Shown here: one piece after another, positions 26,619 to 35,515 of the stretch
How positions within the stretch are numbered: position 1 is the stretch's first letter
How the letters are laid out: each line of letters opens with the position of its first letter
Assembly: GCF_047228935.1 (NCBI RefSeq)
Contig: NZ_JBFEGG010000001.1
Span: 868,001-932,000 of the forward strand
Length of the DNA: 64,000 nt
Reading direction: 5' to 3'
Source of the DNA: Ornithinibacillus sp047228935
GTDB lineage: Bacteria > Bacillota > Bacilli > Bacillales > Amphibacillaceae
The notes under the pieces: generated by a model
The model's database searches: none
Seen by the model: the letters and a program-made list of their open reading frames with translations, nothing else
Told to the model about the DNA's origin: nothing
Program-made: the position numbers and the translations under genes

Positions 26619-27512
26619 ATGGATGGTATTTTACCACTTTGGAAGCCAAAGGGATTTACTTCCCATGATTGTGTGATGAAAATAAGGAAATTGTATCGAA
26701 CAAAAAAAGTAGGACATACAGGAACACTTGACCCTGAAGTAGAGGGTGTTTTACCAATATGTATCGGTCAAGCTACGAAAATCGTCCAGTTTCTTACAGA
26801 TACAACAAAAGTGTATGTAGCAGAGCTCACATTAGGAGCTTCAACAGAAACGGAAGATGCGCATGGAAACATAGTAGAAAAAGTAGAAGTAAAAAAATTT
26901 CCATCTAAACAGGAAATAGAAAACGTGTTACAATCTTTTAAGGGTGAGATTGTCCAAATTCCACCAATGTATTCAGCCGTGAAAGTTAATGGTAAAAAAT
27001 TATACGAATATGCACGTGCTAATCAGCATGTTGAACGTCCAAAGAGAAAAGTAGTAATCCATGATATTAACTACCTTACTTCTGAAGACAAAAGGAATAC
27101 CATTCGTTTCAACGTAATATGTTCCAAAGGGACCTATGTAAGAACGTTATGTGTAGATATAGGAAAACAATTAGGATATCCAGCCCATATGTCTGATTTA
27201 GTCCGTGAAGAAACAGGGGCAATACATAGGCATGATACGGTAGATTTTGAAACAATAGAAGAGGCATGTTCTAATGGAGAAGGACAAAGTCTTCTGTTAC
27301 CGATTACAAAAGGTCTAACTCATCTTGACGCATATTATGTTGATGAATATGTAAAACAAAAAGTATTAAATGGGCAAAAACTTAAAATGCCAGATCAAGC
27401 TTTACAGACCAATCCGTTTAAAGTAATGCACGGAGAGAGATTATTAGCAATTTATTCCATACATCCTGAAAAAGAGCATGAAATAAAACCGGTTCGCGTC
27501 TTCAGCGAATAA
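26619..27512 (+). CDS. truB: tRNA pseudouridine-55 synthase
   Basis: TruB makes pseudouridine 55 in the T-loop of tRNAs. The 297-residue protein starts MDGILPLWKPKGFTSHD and has the catalytic aspartate near residue 39 in GTLDPEVEGVLP. A GGGGG site lies before ATG 26619; an in-frame extension further upstream is not conserved. It keeps the usual place between rbfA and ribF. Confidence 0.96.
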   Translation: MDGILPLWKPKGFTSHDCVMKIRKLYRTKKVGHTGTLDPEVEGVLPICIGQATKIVQFLTDTTKVYVAELTLGASTETEDAHGNIVEKVEVKKFPSKQEIENVLQSFKGEIVQIPPMYSAVKVNGKKLYEYARANQHVERPKRKVVIHDINYLTSEDKRNTIRFNVICSKGTYVRTLCVDIGKQLGYPAHMSDLVREETGAIHRHDTVDFETIEEACSNGEGQSLLLPITKGLTHLDAYYVDEYVKQKVLNGQKLKMPDQALQTNPFKVMHGERLLAIYSIHPEKEHEIKPVRVFSE

Positions 27513-27531
27513 TGAAAGTGTAGGTGAAAAC

Positions 27532-28473
27532 ATGAAGACTATTGAAATATCGTATCCCCATTCAATTAAAAAAGAAGAATTAAAAGAGTCGGTAGCCGCT
27601 TTAGGATTTTTTGATGGCATTCATAAAGGACATCAAGCAGTCATTAAACAGGCCGTTTCAATAGCAAACGAAAAGAATATGGAAAGTGCAGTCATTACTT
27701 TTTATCCACATCCATCTGTTGTTTTAAGGAATAATCACGATGTGAAATATATAACTCCACAAAAGGAAAAAGAAGCGGTATTACAAGAACTTGGTGTTGA
27801 CAAATTATATATTATTACATTCAATAAGCAATTATCGTCATTATCGCCTCAGGAATTTATCGATCATTTTATTATCGGTTTACATATTAAGCATGTAGTT
27901 GCCGGCTTTGATTTTACATACGGTCATAAAGGTAAAGGCAATATGTGGGATATAGAGGAGTATTCTCGTGGATTATTTGATTATAGTGTTATTGATCAAG
28001 TATCTCTAGATAATGAAAAGGTTAGCTCTACTAAGATTAGAAAATTATTAGCATCTGGTGATGTTGAGAAAGTAAATGAATTATTAGGGAGAGCACTAGT
28101 AACGATTGGTATAGTAATTGAGGGAGATAAAAGAGGAAGAGAGATTGGTTACCCAACTGCAAATATAAACTACTCTCAAGAAGCTTTACTACCAAAACCC
28201 GGTATATATGCTGTAGGAGTATTGATAGATGGTATACGCTATAAAGGTATGGCTAGTCTTGGGATAAACCCCACTTTCACGGAAAAACGAACAAGTCTTT
28301 CTCTTGAAGTGAATATTTTAGATTTCGATGATAATTTGTATGGAAAAGAATTATTAATAGAATGGTATAAGTTTTTCCGAGATGAGGAAAAATTTAATAG
28401 TGTAGAAGAACTTATTCAACAAATGGAACAAGATGAAAGGTTAATTCGTAACTATTTATCTTCACTTATTTAG
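27532..28473 (+). CDS. ribF: Bifunctional riboflavin kinase/FAD synthetase
   Basis: RibF (RibC in B. subtilis) turns riboflavin into FMN and then FAD. The 313-residue protein has the N-terminal nucleotidyltransferase domain (GFFDGIHKGHQAVI, FYPHPS, SSTKIR) and the C-terminal kinase domain from about residue 185 (GREIGYPTANIN). It follows truB by 19 bases, the normal order. Confidence 0.96.
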   Translation: MKTIEISYPHSIKKEELKESVAALGFFDGIHKGHQAVIKQAVSIANEKNMESAVITFYPHPSVVLRNNHDVKYITPQKEKEAVLQELGVDKLYIITFNKQLSSLSPQEFIDHFIIGLHIKHVVAGFDFTYGHKGKGNMWDIEEYSRGLFDYSVIDQVSLDNEKVSSTKIRKLLASGDVEKVNELLGRALVTIGIVIEGDKRGREIGYPTANINYSQEALLPKPGIYAVGVLIDGIRYKGMASLGINPTFTEKRTSLSLEVNILDFDDNLYGKELLIEWYKFFRDEEKFNSVEELIQQMEQDERLIRNYLSSLI

Positions 28474-28548
28474 TTTGTATAGGAATTCTTTATAATAATC
28501 TCTTGCTTTTTTTCTTAAAAAGATGTAAGCTATAACAGTTAAAACCTT

Positions 28549-28583
28549 CGCTTGGCAAATCGAAACTCCGACGTTTGCTAGGG
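28549..28583 (+). promoter_or_regulatory. Possible S15-type leader structure before rpsO
   Basis: The bases just before rpsO can fold into an imperfect hairpin (GGCAAATCG region around 28553-28561 with CGACGTTTGCTAG at 28570-28582). Autoregulation of rpsO by S15 through leader structures is known in several bacterial groups. I can show the pairing, but not that it binds S15. Confidence 0.35.
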
Positions 28584-28621
28584 GACAGGGGATATCAAAA
28601 GTAATTAGGAGGTGGCCATAC

Positions 28622-28891
28622 ATGGCTATTACAAAAGAACGTAAGAATGAAATCATTAATGAATTCAAGGTTCACGAAAGTGATACTGGTTCTCCAGAAG
28701 TACAAATTGCTGTATTAACAGAAGAAATCAATACACTAAACGAGCATTTAAGAATTCATAAAAAAGATCATCATTCACGTCGTGGTCTTTTAAAAATGGT
28801 TGGTAAGCGTCGTAACTTACTTAACTACTTACGTAATAAAGACGTTACACGTTACCGTGAATTAATTAAAAAACTTGGCTTACGTAGATAA
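28622..28891 (+). CDS. rpsO: 30S ribosomal protein S15
   Basis: Ribosomal protein S15, 89 residues, a primary binder of 16S rRNA. The family pattern FKVHESDTGSPEVQIAVLTEEI and HHSRRGLLKMVGKRR is complete. GGAGGTGG precedes ATG 28622, and a strong terminator follows. Confidence 0.98.
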   Translation: MAITKERKNEIINEFKVHESDTGSPEVQIAVLTEEINTLNEHLRIHKKDHHSRRGLLKMVGKRRNLLNYLRNKDVTRYRELIKKLGLRR

Positions 28892-28893
28892 TG

Positions 28894-28922
28894 TAAAAAG
28901 CAGGAGTAATCCTGCTTTTTTT
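28894..28922 (+). terminator. Terminator after rpsO
   Basis: AAAAAGCAGG (28895-28904) pairs with CCTGCTTTTT (28911-28920) around a 6-base loop, with more T after it. In the normal rpsO-pnpA arrangement this limits read-through to pnpA. Confidence 0.85.
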
Positions 28923-29012
28923 CTACGTTAATACATAGATGAAATTTACATTCATGTTTATTAAGTATAAAATAAAGAATAGAAGTGTTTTATGAAAGGA
29001 GTACTTAAACTT

Positions 29013-31127
29013 ATGGCAGAAGAAAAACAAGTATTCTCCACAGAAATAGCCGGGAAACCGTTTGTTGTAGAAATTGGAGAATTAGCGAAGCAAGCAAGTG
29101 GTGCTTGTATGGTCCAATATGGTGATTCATCTGTACTTGCCGTAGCGACTGCATCAAAAGAACCAAAGGATTTACCATTTTTCCCTTTAACTGTAAACTA
29201 TGAAGAACGATTATATGCAGTAGGTAAAATTCCTGGTGGATTTATTAAACGTGAGGGTAGACCAAGTGAAAAAGCGATACTCGCATCAAGATTAATTGAC
29301 AGACCGATTCGTCCACTATTTCCGGATGGATATCGAAATGAAGTACAAGTAATTAGTACTGTAATGAGTGTGGATCAAGACTGCTCTACTGAGATTGCTG
29401 CGATGGTAGGTTCATCAATAGCCTTATCGATTTCCAATATTCCATTTGAACAACCAATTGCTGGTGTTCATGTTGGACGTGTCGATGGTGAATTTATTAT
29501 TAATCCAACGGTTGAACAAGAAGCAAAAAGTGATATTGAATTAACAGTAGCTGGTACAAAGGATGCTATTAACATGGTAGAAGCAGGTGCAAATGAAGTG
29601 CCTGAAGAGGTAATGTTAGAAGCGATAATGTTTGGCCATGAGGAGATTAAACGATTAGTAGCTTTCCAAGAAGAAATTGTCCAAGCTATCCAGCCAGTTA
29701 AGTCTGAATTTGTTCTGTTTGAGTTTGATAAAGACTTAAAAGAAAAAGTAGAACAAGAAGCAAAAGAAAAATTACTTGCAGCTATTCAAGTAAAAGAAAA
29801 ACATGCCAGAGAAGATGCTATTAGCGAAGTGAAAAAAGAAATATTAGCTTCCTATGAAGAAGAAGATTCTGAGGTTATCTCACAAGTTAATTCCATATTA
29901 GATAAAATGGTGAAAGAAGAAGTTCGCCGATTAATTACGAAAGATAAAGTTCGCCCAGATGGACGTAAAGTTGATGAAATTCGTCCACTATCATCTCGTG
30001 TAGGCGTTCTACCAAGAGCACATGGTTCCGGTTTGTTTACTCGTGGACAAACCCAAGCTTTAAGCGTTTGTACCCTAGGAGCTTTAGGAGACGTACAAAT
30101 TTTGGATGGTTTAGACTTAGAAGAATCTAAACGCTTCATGCACCATTATAACTTCCCACAATACAGTGTTGGGGAAACTGGACCAATGCGTGGACCAGGT
30201 CGCCGTGAAATTGGACACGGTGCACTAGGTGAAAGAGCTCTTGAAAAAGTTATTCCATCTGAAAAAGATTTCCCATATACGATTCGTCTAGTATCAGAAG
30301 TATTAGAATCAAATGGTTCAACATCTCAAGCAAGTATTTGTGCGAGTACATTAGCGATGATGGACGCAGGTGTACCGATTATTGCACCAGTTGCTGGTAT
30401 AGCTATGGGACTTGTAAAATCTGGTGATGACTATACGATTCTTACTGATATCCAAGGTATGGAAGATGCATTAGGTGATATGGACTTTAAAGTTGCTGGA
30501 ACTAGTAAAGGAGTTACAGCACTTCAAATGGATATTAAAATTGATGGTCTATCTAAGGAAATTCTAGAAGAAGCACTAACACAAGCGAAAAAAGGTCGTA
30601 TGCAGATTCTAGAATCAATGATGAAAACAATTAGTGAACCAAAAAATGAATTGTCTCAATATGCACCGAAAATTTTAACGATGTCTATCCATCCAGATAA
30701 GATTCGTGATGTTATTGGACCTAGCGGAAAGCAAATTAATAAAATCATTGAAGAAACTGGTGTTAAAATTGACATTGAACAAGATGGTAGTGTGTTTATT
30801 TCTTCTACTGATTCTACAATGAATGAAAAGGCGAAACAAATCATTGAAGATATTGTTCGTGAAGTAGAAGTTGGTCAAGTCTATTTAGGTACGGTTAAAC
30901 GTATTGAAAAATTTGGCGCATTTGTTGAAATTTTCAAAGGTAAAGATGGTTTAGTACACATATCTGAACTTGCAGAGGAAAGAACCAATAAAGTAGAAGA
31001 TGTCGTGAAGATTGGTGATCAAATTATGGTTAAAGTTAAAGAAATCGATCATCAAGGAAGAGTTAACCTTTCTCGAAAAGCAGTATTAATTGAACAAAAA
31101 GAGAAAGCAGAAAAATCAACACTGTAA
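29013..31127 (+). CDS. pnpA: Polyribonucleotide nucleotidyltransferase (PNPase)
   Basis: PNPase is the phosphorolytic 3'-5' exoribonuclease and a main player in mRNA decay and DNA repair in Bacillus. The 704-residue protein has two RNase PH domains with a helical linker, KH (DVIGPSGKQINKIIEETG) and S1 (GTVKRIEKFGAFVEIFKGKDG) domains. GAAAGGAG at 28994-29001 sits before ATG 29013, which also matches the family N-terminus; ATG 28992 is the alternative. Confidence 0.97.
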   Translation: MAEEKQVFSTEIAGKPFVVEIGELAKQASGACMVQYGDSSVLAVATASKEPKDLPFFPLTVNYEERLYAVGKIPGGFIKREGRPSEKAILASRLIDRPIRPLFPDGYRNEVQVISTVMSVDQDCSTEIAAMVGSSIALSISNIPFEQPIAGVHVGRVDGEFIINPTVEQEAKSDIELTVAGTKDAINMVEAGANEVPEEVMLEAIMFGHEEIKRLVAFQEEIVQAIQPVKSEFVLFEFDKDLKEKVEQEAKEKLLAAIQVKEKHAREDAISEVKKEILASYEEEDSEVISQVNSILDKMVKEEVRRLITKDKVRPDGRKVDEIRPLSSRVGVLPRAHGSGLFTRGQTQALSVCTLGALGDVQILDGLDLEESKRFMHHYNFPQYSVGETGPMRGPGRREIGHGALGERALEKVIPSEKDFPYTIRLVSEVLESNGSTSQASICASTLAMMDAGVPIIAPVAGIAMGLVKSGDDYTILTDIQGMEDALGDMDFKVAGTSKGVTALQMDIKIDGLSKEILEEALTQAKKGRMQILESMMKTISEPKNELSQYAPKILTMSIHPDKIRDVIGPSGKQINKIIEETGVKIDIEQDGSVFISSTDSTMNEKAKQIIEDIVREVEVGQVYLGTVKRIEKFGAFVEIFKGKDGLVHISELAEERTNKVEDVVKIGDQIMVKVKEIDHQGRVNLSRKAVLIEQKEKAEKSTL

Positions 31128-31140
31128 TATATTCTACAAG

Positions 31141-31167
31141 AGAAGCTGGATTTCCAGTTTCTTTTTT
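31141..31167 (+). terminator. Terminator after pnpA
   Basis: AGAAGCTGG (31141-31149) pairs with CCAGTTTCT (31154-31162) with one G-T pair, then a run of T. It ends the rimP-to-pnpA block. Confidence 0.8.
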
Positions 31168-31228
31168 CATTTTCCCATTTCATATCTTGTCCTCTACTTT
31201 CATATATATGGAAGGGAGGAGTGATGTT

Positions 31229-32179
31229 ATGAATAAGTACCGGAATTATATTAATTTAATTGTATTTGTAATGATTGTGATGGTATCGTTCAATATAGAT
31301 CAAAACCCTTTTAAAGCGGAATATCAGTCGGTTTATGCTCCGATAGAATTTACCAAAGCAGAAGATCCTCTTTATCAAGAGATTGAAGAGAAAAGTGCTG
31401 CATACAACGAAAATCCAAAAGATGCATATATAGACAGGGTATGGAAGAAGATACCGGGAAGAAACGGTCGAAAAGTAAATATTAATGCATCTTATGAGCG
31501 AATGAAAAAAAATGGGAAGTTTAATGAGGACTTAATTGTATATGAACAAATCCCTCCTAAAACTTCATTAGAAGATCTAGATCCAGCACCTATTTATCGA
31601 GGACATCCTGAAAAGGAGATGGTATCTTTCTTGATAAATGTATCTTGGGGTACAGAGCATATTCCAGAAATATTAAAAATATTAAAAGATCATAATGTTA
31701 AAGCAACATTTTTCATAGAAGGTAAATGGGCAAAAGAGAATGTAGATTATGTGAAAATGATTGCAGAACAAGGGCATACTATAGGTAATCATGCTTATAA
31801 TCATCCAAATATGGCTAGATTAGGTCGTGAAGAAATAAGGAAACAAATACAGGATACGAACGAAGTGATTCATGCTATTACAGGGAAGACTCCTAAATGG
31901 TTCGCTCCACCTAGTGGTAGTTTTTCAGATGAAGTAGTACAGGTTGCCAGTGAACTTCAGATGGATACGATCCTTTGGAGTGTGGATACAATCGATTGGA
32001 AGAACCCATCAGTAGATGTTATGATAAATCGTGTGATGGGAAAATTACATCCCGGAGCAACGATTTTAATGCATCCAACCCCATCAGTTGTAAAAGGTTT
32101 ACCGACCTTAATAAAAGAGATAAAAGCAAAAAAATATAGAATAGGAACAATTGATAAATTATTATCAGAAGCACGATAG
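31229..32179 (+). CDS. ylxY: YlxY-type polysaccharide deacetylase-like sporulation protein
   Basis: A 316-residue exported or anchored protein with an N-terminal membrane segment (residues 6-22) and a C-terminal NodB fold (about 135-310). The second metal-ligand motif (GNHAYNHP) and the WSVDTIDW motif are present, but the first motif, normally TFDDG, reads INVSWG, so the usual catalytic aspartates are missing, and motif 3 (APPSGSF) is also altered. This is typical of the YlxY subgroup and suggests a binding or changed role. GGGAGGAG at 31214-31221 supports ATG 31229. Confidence 0.88.
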   Translation: MNKYRNYINLIVFVMIVMVSFNIDQNPFKAEYQSVYAPIEFTKAEDPLYQEIEEKSAAYNENPKDAYIDRVWKKIPGRNGRKVNINASYERMKKNGKFNEDLIVYEQIPPKTSLEDLDPAPIYRGHPEKEMVSFLINVSWGTEHIPEILKILKDHNVKATFFIEGKWAKENVDYVKMIAEQGHTIGNHAYNHPNMARLGREEIRKQIQDTNEVIHAITGKTPKWFAPPSGSFSDEVVQVASELQMDTILWSVDTIDWKNPSVDVMINRVMGKLHPGATILMHPTPSVVKGLPTLIKEIKAKKYRIGTIDKLLSEAR

Positions 32180-32201
32180 CTTTAATACAGGAGGAACTAC
32201 C

Positions 32202-33425
32202 TTGATAGAAAAACATACTAGTAATAATGGATTAAGAATTGTACTAGAAAAAATACCTTCCGTAAGATCTGTAACAATAGGTGTATGGGTTTTAACAGGT
32301 TCCAGAAATGAAAATGATCTAACTAACGGTATCTCTCATTTTATTGAGCATATGTTCTTCAAAGGTACAAAAACACGTACAGCAACAGATATTGCTGAAG
32401 CCTTTGATTCAATAGGTGGGCAGGTTAATGCATTTACATCTAAGGAATATACATGCTTTTATGCTAAAGTATTAGATACACATAAAGAGCATGCACTAGA
32501 AATATTAGCGGATATGTTCTTTAATTCATCGTTTGACCCCGATGAAATGGAGAGAGAAAAGAAAGTAGTCTATGAAGAAATCAAAATGTATGAAGATACC
32601 CCCGATGATATTGTTCATGATTTAATTGCTAGAGCTTCTTATGGGAACCATCCATTAGGTTATCCTATATTAGGAACAGAATCGCATCTAAAGACATTTA
32701 CACCAGAAACTTTACGAGCTTACATTAACGATCAATACATACCAGAAAATGTCGTTATATCGGTTGCAGGGAACGTAGAAAAGGAGTTTATTTATAAGGT
32801 AGAAGATTATTTTGGACACTATGAATCAGCTACAAAAAAAACTGACATCATAAAACCGTCTTTCTTGAGTGAAACAATTGAACGACATAAAGAGACCGAA
32901 CAAGCCCATCTATGTATTGGATATAATGGGTTATCTGTTGATTCAAATGAAGTATATAGCTTAATTATCCTTAATAACGTTCTAGGAGGAAGCATGAGTT
33001 CTAGACTCTTCCAAGAAGTAAGAGAAAAAAGGGGACTTGCATATTCCGTCTTTTCCTATCATTCCTCCTTCTTAGACAATGGACTACTCACGATATATGC
33101 CGGAACTGGAAAAGAACAGCTCCCATTACTTAAGGAAACGATAGAAAACACAGTTGAAACTTTAGTTGAAAAAGGATTAACTGATAAGGAACTTAGAAAT
33201 AGTAAAGAACAGCTTAAAGGTAGTTTAATGTTAAGTTTAGAAAGTACTAACAGTAGAATGAGTCGAAATGGTAGGAATGAATTATTATTAAAGAGACATC
33301 GTACACTTGATCAAATGATTCAAGAGATTGATGCGGTTAGTCATGATTCCATTAAACAAGTAATTGAAATGACTTTTGGAAGTAATCCCCCAGCGGCGGC
33401 TCTTATTGCTCCAAAAATGGAATAA
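32202..33425 (+). CDS. mlpA: M16-family zinc metalloprotease MlpA (YmxG)
   Basis: A 407-residue processing-peptidase-like protease. The inverted zinc motif HFIEH is at residues 46-50, with the downstream glutamate region following. TTG 32202 has GGAGG at 32190-32194 and is preferred; an in-frame start at 32151 would overlap ylxY. In B. subtilis the mlpA product has been linked to expression of aprE; this is family knowledge only. Confidence 0.94.
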   Translation: MIEKHTSNNGLRIVLEKIPSVRSVTIGVWVLTGSRNENDLTNGISHFIEHMFFKGTKTRTATDIAEAFDSIGGQVNAFTSKEYTCFYAKVLDTHKEHALEILADMFFNSSFDPDEMEREKKVVYEEIKMYEDTPDDIVHDLIARASYGNHPLGYPILGTESHLKTFTPETLRAYINDQYIPENVVISVAGNVEKEFIYKVEDYFGHYESATKKTDIIKPSFLSETIERHKETEQAHLCIGYNGLSVDSNEVYSLIILNNVLGGSMSSRLFQEVREKRGLAYSVFSYHSSFLDNGLLTIYAGTGKEQLPLLKETIENTVETLVEKGLTDKELRNSKEQLKGSLMLSLESTNSRMSRNGRNELLLKRHRTLDQMIQEIDAVSHDSIKQVIEMTFGSNPPAAALIAPKME

Positions 33426-33443
33426 TATTTAAATGAATTTAAT

Positions 33444-33480
33444 AAAAAGATGATCTGGTTAGCCCCTGATCATCTTTTTT
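33444..33480 (+). terminator. Terminator after mlpA
   Basis: A 12-base-pair perfect stem (33444-33455 with 33468-33479; AAAAAGATGATC and GATCATCTTTTT) followed by T and A-T-rich sequence. The complementary A-run makes it work in either direction. Confidence 0.85.
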
Positions 33481-33555
33481 ATACAGAAGATAACATAGCT
33501 ATTTAATACATGCATATACTCTTATAAATATGGCTTTAGGGGGGGCATAAGTGGA

Positions 33556-33789
33556 ATGCGTTATAATGATATAAGTAATAAGGAAATTGTTAATATCACT
33601 AATGGAAAACGTTTAGGGATATTAGGGCAAACCGACTTAGAGATAGACGAACATACAGGGCAAATTCAGTCTTTTCTTCTCCCGAATTACAAATGGTTCG
33701 GTTTAAAGAAAGAAGGGGAAGTTGCGAAAATTCATTGGCATTCCATAAAAAAAATTGGTGAAGATATGATCATGATTGAAGCGGAGTAA
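33556..33789 (+). CDS. ymxH: YlmC/YmxH-family PRC-barrel sporulation protein
   Basis: A 77-residue protein of the YlmC/YmxH family, a small PRC-barrel fold (RLGILGQTDLEIDEHTGQI). Family members appear in sporeformers and lack an assigned activity. A run of G at 33539-33545 precedes ATG 33556. It is boxed between two terminators, so it is probably transcribed alone. Confidence 0.88.
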   Translation: MRYNDISNKEIVNITNGKRLGILGQTDLEIDEHTGQIQSFLLPNYKWFGLKKEGEVAKIHWHSIKKIGEDMIMIEAE

Positions 33790-33797
33790 TTAAATGT

Positions 33798-33834
33798 AAG
33801 GCTAGTATCTTATTAGAGATACTAGCCTTTTTTT
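33798..33834 (+). terminator. Terminator after ymxH
   Basis: AAGGCTAGTATC (33798-33809) pairs perfectly with GATACTAGCCTT (33818-33829), followed by a run of seven T in total. Confidence 0.88.
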
Positions 33835-33856
33835 GTCATTTTATTAACTAACATTC

Positions 33857-33883
33857 ACTAACCGCCTATTTATTCATAAGCTA
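33857..33883 (+). promoter_or_regulatory. Candidate SigK promoter of the dipicolinate operon
   Basis: AC at 33857-33858 and CATAAGCTA at 33875-33883 are 16 bases apart and fit the SigK pattern (AC, then CATANNNTA). The spoVF operon is known to be mother-cell, SigK-dependent in B. subtilis, which supports the call. Confidence 0.5.
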
Positions 33884-33963
33884 TAAAGAAAATGCTTTAA
33901 CAAGAAAATCGAGATAACTGTTTTCATCGATGACTTTTTTAAAGTTGGAGGGTGTTCTAGGTA

Positions 33964-34857
33964 ATGAAACAATTAATAGCTGTAATAGGCGGAGATGCTA
34001 GATATTTAGAACTAATAAGACAACTTCAAGCTATTGAAAATATAGATTTGGTTTTAGTTGGATATGACAAATTAGAGCAAGGTTTTACTGGGGTAAATCA
34101 AACAGACTTTAACGAATTAGATGTTATGAATTTAGATATTATAATTCTGCCTATCACGGGTACAGATGAAAAGGGCAGAGTAGAAACAATATTTTCTGAC
34201 CAAGACATCGTTATTACAGAGGAATGGTTAAGTAATGTGAAAGATAAAGCTATCGTTTTCACCGGAATTACCAATAAACATCTCTCGGAACTAATGGAGA
34301 AAACAAATAAAACATTAATTCCACTATTAGATCGAGATGATGTCGCGATATATAATTCAATTCCCACTGCAGAAGGTGCCATTATGATGGCAATTGAAAA
34401 TACCGATTATACAATCCATTCTTCACGAGTTATTGTAACTGGATTCGGTAGGGTGGGAAACACCGTAGCAAATAAATTTGCGGCATTGGGGGCAAAAGTA
34501 TCGGTTGCTACAAAAAACTCAACTGACTTAGCCAGAATAACGGAAATGGGCTTAACCCCAATAGCACTAAACCGATTACCAGAATATACAAGTGAATGCG
34601 ACTTATTAATTAATACGATACCTGCTAAGGTGATAACGAAAGATGCTATACAAAATCTTCCTTCTAATGCTGTAATCATTGATTTAGCTTCAAAACCAGG
34701 TGGGACGGATTTTGATTTTGCAAAACAAAGAGGAATTGAGGCGATTCTAGCAAGGAGTTTGCCTAGTATAGTAGCCCCTAAGACTGCTGGTAAGATTTTG
34801 GCAGATGTCATCATTCAAATATTAACGAAGGAAAAGGAGTTATTAGAATGGATTTAA
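33964..34857 (+). CDS. spoVFA: Dipicolinate synthase subunit A
   Basis: SpoVFA (DpaA) and SpoVFB form dipicolinate synthase, which oxidises a lysine-pathway intermediate (dihydroxytetrahydrodipicolinate) to dipicolinate in the mother cell for spore resistance. The 297-residue protein has a Rossmann nucleotide site (VTGFGRVGNTVANKFAALG) near residue 160. A GGAGGGTG site precedes ATG 33964. Its end overlaps spoVFB by 10 bases, indicating coupled production of the two subunits. Confidence 0.95.
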   Translation: MKQLIAVIGGDARYLELIRQLQAIENIDLVLVGYDKLEQGFTGVNQTDFNELDVMNLDIIILPITGTDEKGRVETIFSDQDIVITEEWLSNVKDKAIVFTGITNKHLSELMEKTNKTLIPLLDRDDVAIYNSIPTAEGAIMMAIENTDYTIHSSRVIVTGFGRVGNTVANKFAALGAKVSVATKNSTDLARITEMGLTPIALNRLPEYTSECDLLINTIPAKVITKDAIQNLPSNAVIIDLASKPGGTDFDFAKQRGIEAILARSLPSIVAPKTAGKILADVIIQILTKEKELLEWI

Positions 34858-35438
34858 AAGGGAAAAGAATTGGATTTGGTGTTACTGGGTCACATTGCAC
34901 TTATGAGGCAGTGTTTGGACCAATGGAACGGTTGATGGAATTAGGTGCAGAAGTTGTTCCTGTTGTAACCTATACGGTCATGAATGTGGATACGAAATTC
35001 GGTAAAGCAAAGAATCATATTGACCGAATAGAATCCATTACTGGAAAGAAGGTCATCTCTACAATGCCCGAGGCAGAGCCGTTAGGTCCCAAACATCCAC
35101 TTGATTGTATGGTAATTGCTCCTTTAACTGGTAATTCCATGAGTAAGTTTGCTAATGCTCAAACTGATTCTCCACCATTAATGGCCGCGAAAGCAACAAT
35201 GCGGAATGGCTCCCCTGTTGTGTTAGGTATTTCAACAAACGATGCACTTGGCTTAAACGGAGTAAATTTAATGCGTTTAATGGCAAGTAAACATATCTAC
35301 TTTGTACCGTATGGTCAAGATGATCCATTCAAAAAACCCAACTCTCTTGTAGCTAAAATGGAGTTATTACCAGATACTGTTTCAGCTGCATTAGAAGGAA
35401 AGCAATTGCAACCAGTATTAGTACCTTTTTCTGATTAA
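34848..35438 (+). CDS. spoVFB: Dipicolinate synthase subunit B
   Basis: SpoVFB (DpaB), 196 residues, is the flavoprotein-fold partner of SpoVFA. It begins with GKRIGFGVTGSHCTYEAV and contains the conserved IAPLTGNSMSKFANA segment of the HFCD flavoprotein family. It starts inside spoVFA with AAGGAG at 34832-34837. It is followed by asd, dapG and dapA, so precursor and product enzymes are together. Confidence 0.95.
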   Translation: MDLKGKRIGFGVTGSHCTYEAVFGPMERLMELGAEVVPVVTYTVMNVDTKFGKAKNHIDRIESITGKKVISTMPEAEPLGPKHPLDCMVIAPLTGNSMSKFANAQTDSPPLMAAKATMRNGSPVVLGISTNDALGLNGVNLMRLMASKHIYFVPYGQDDPFKKPNSLVAKMELLPDTVSAALEGKQLQPVLVPFSD

Positions 35439-35515
35439 ACTGTGATAGAATATATAGTTAAGATTCAGATGGTATTAAATTATCAATATTCTTCTTGGGG
35501 AAGGGAGTCATCAAC

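Noticed and set aside
34407..34814. Minus-strand frame of 135 codons inside spoVFA
   Set aside because: Antisense shadow of a conserved gene; no start signal.
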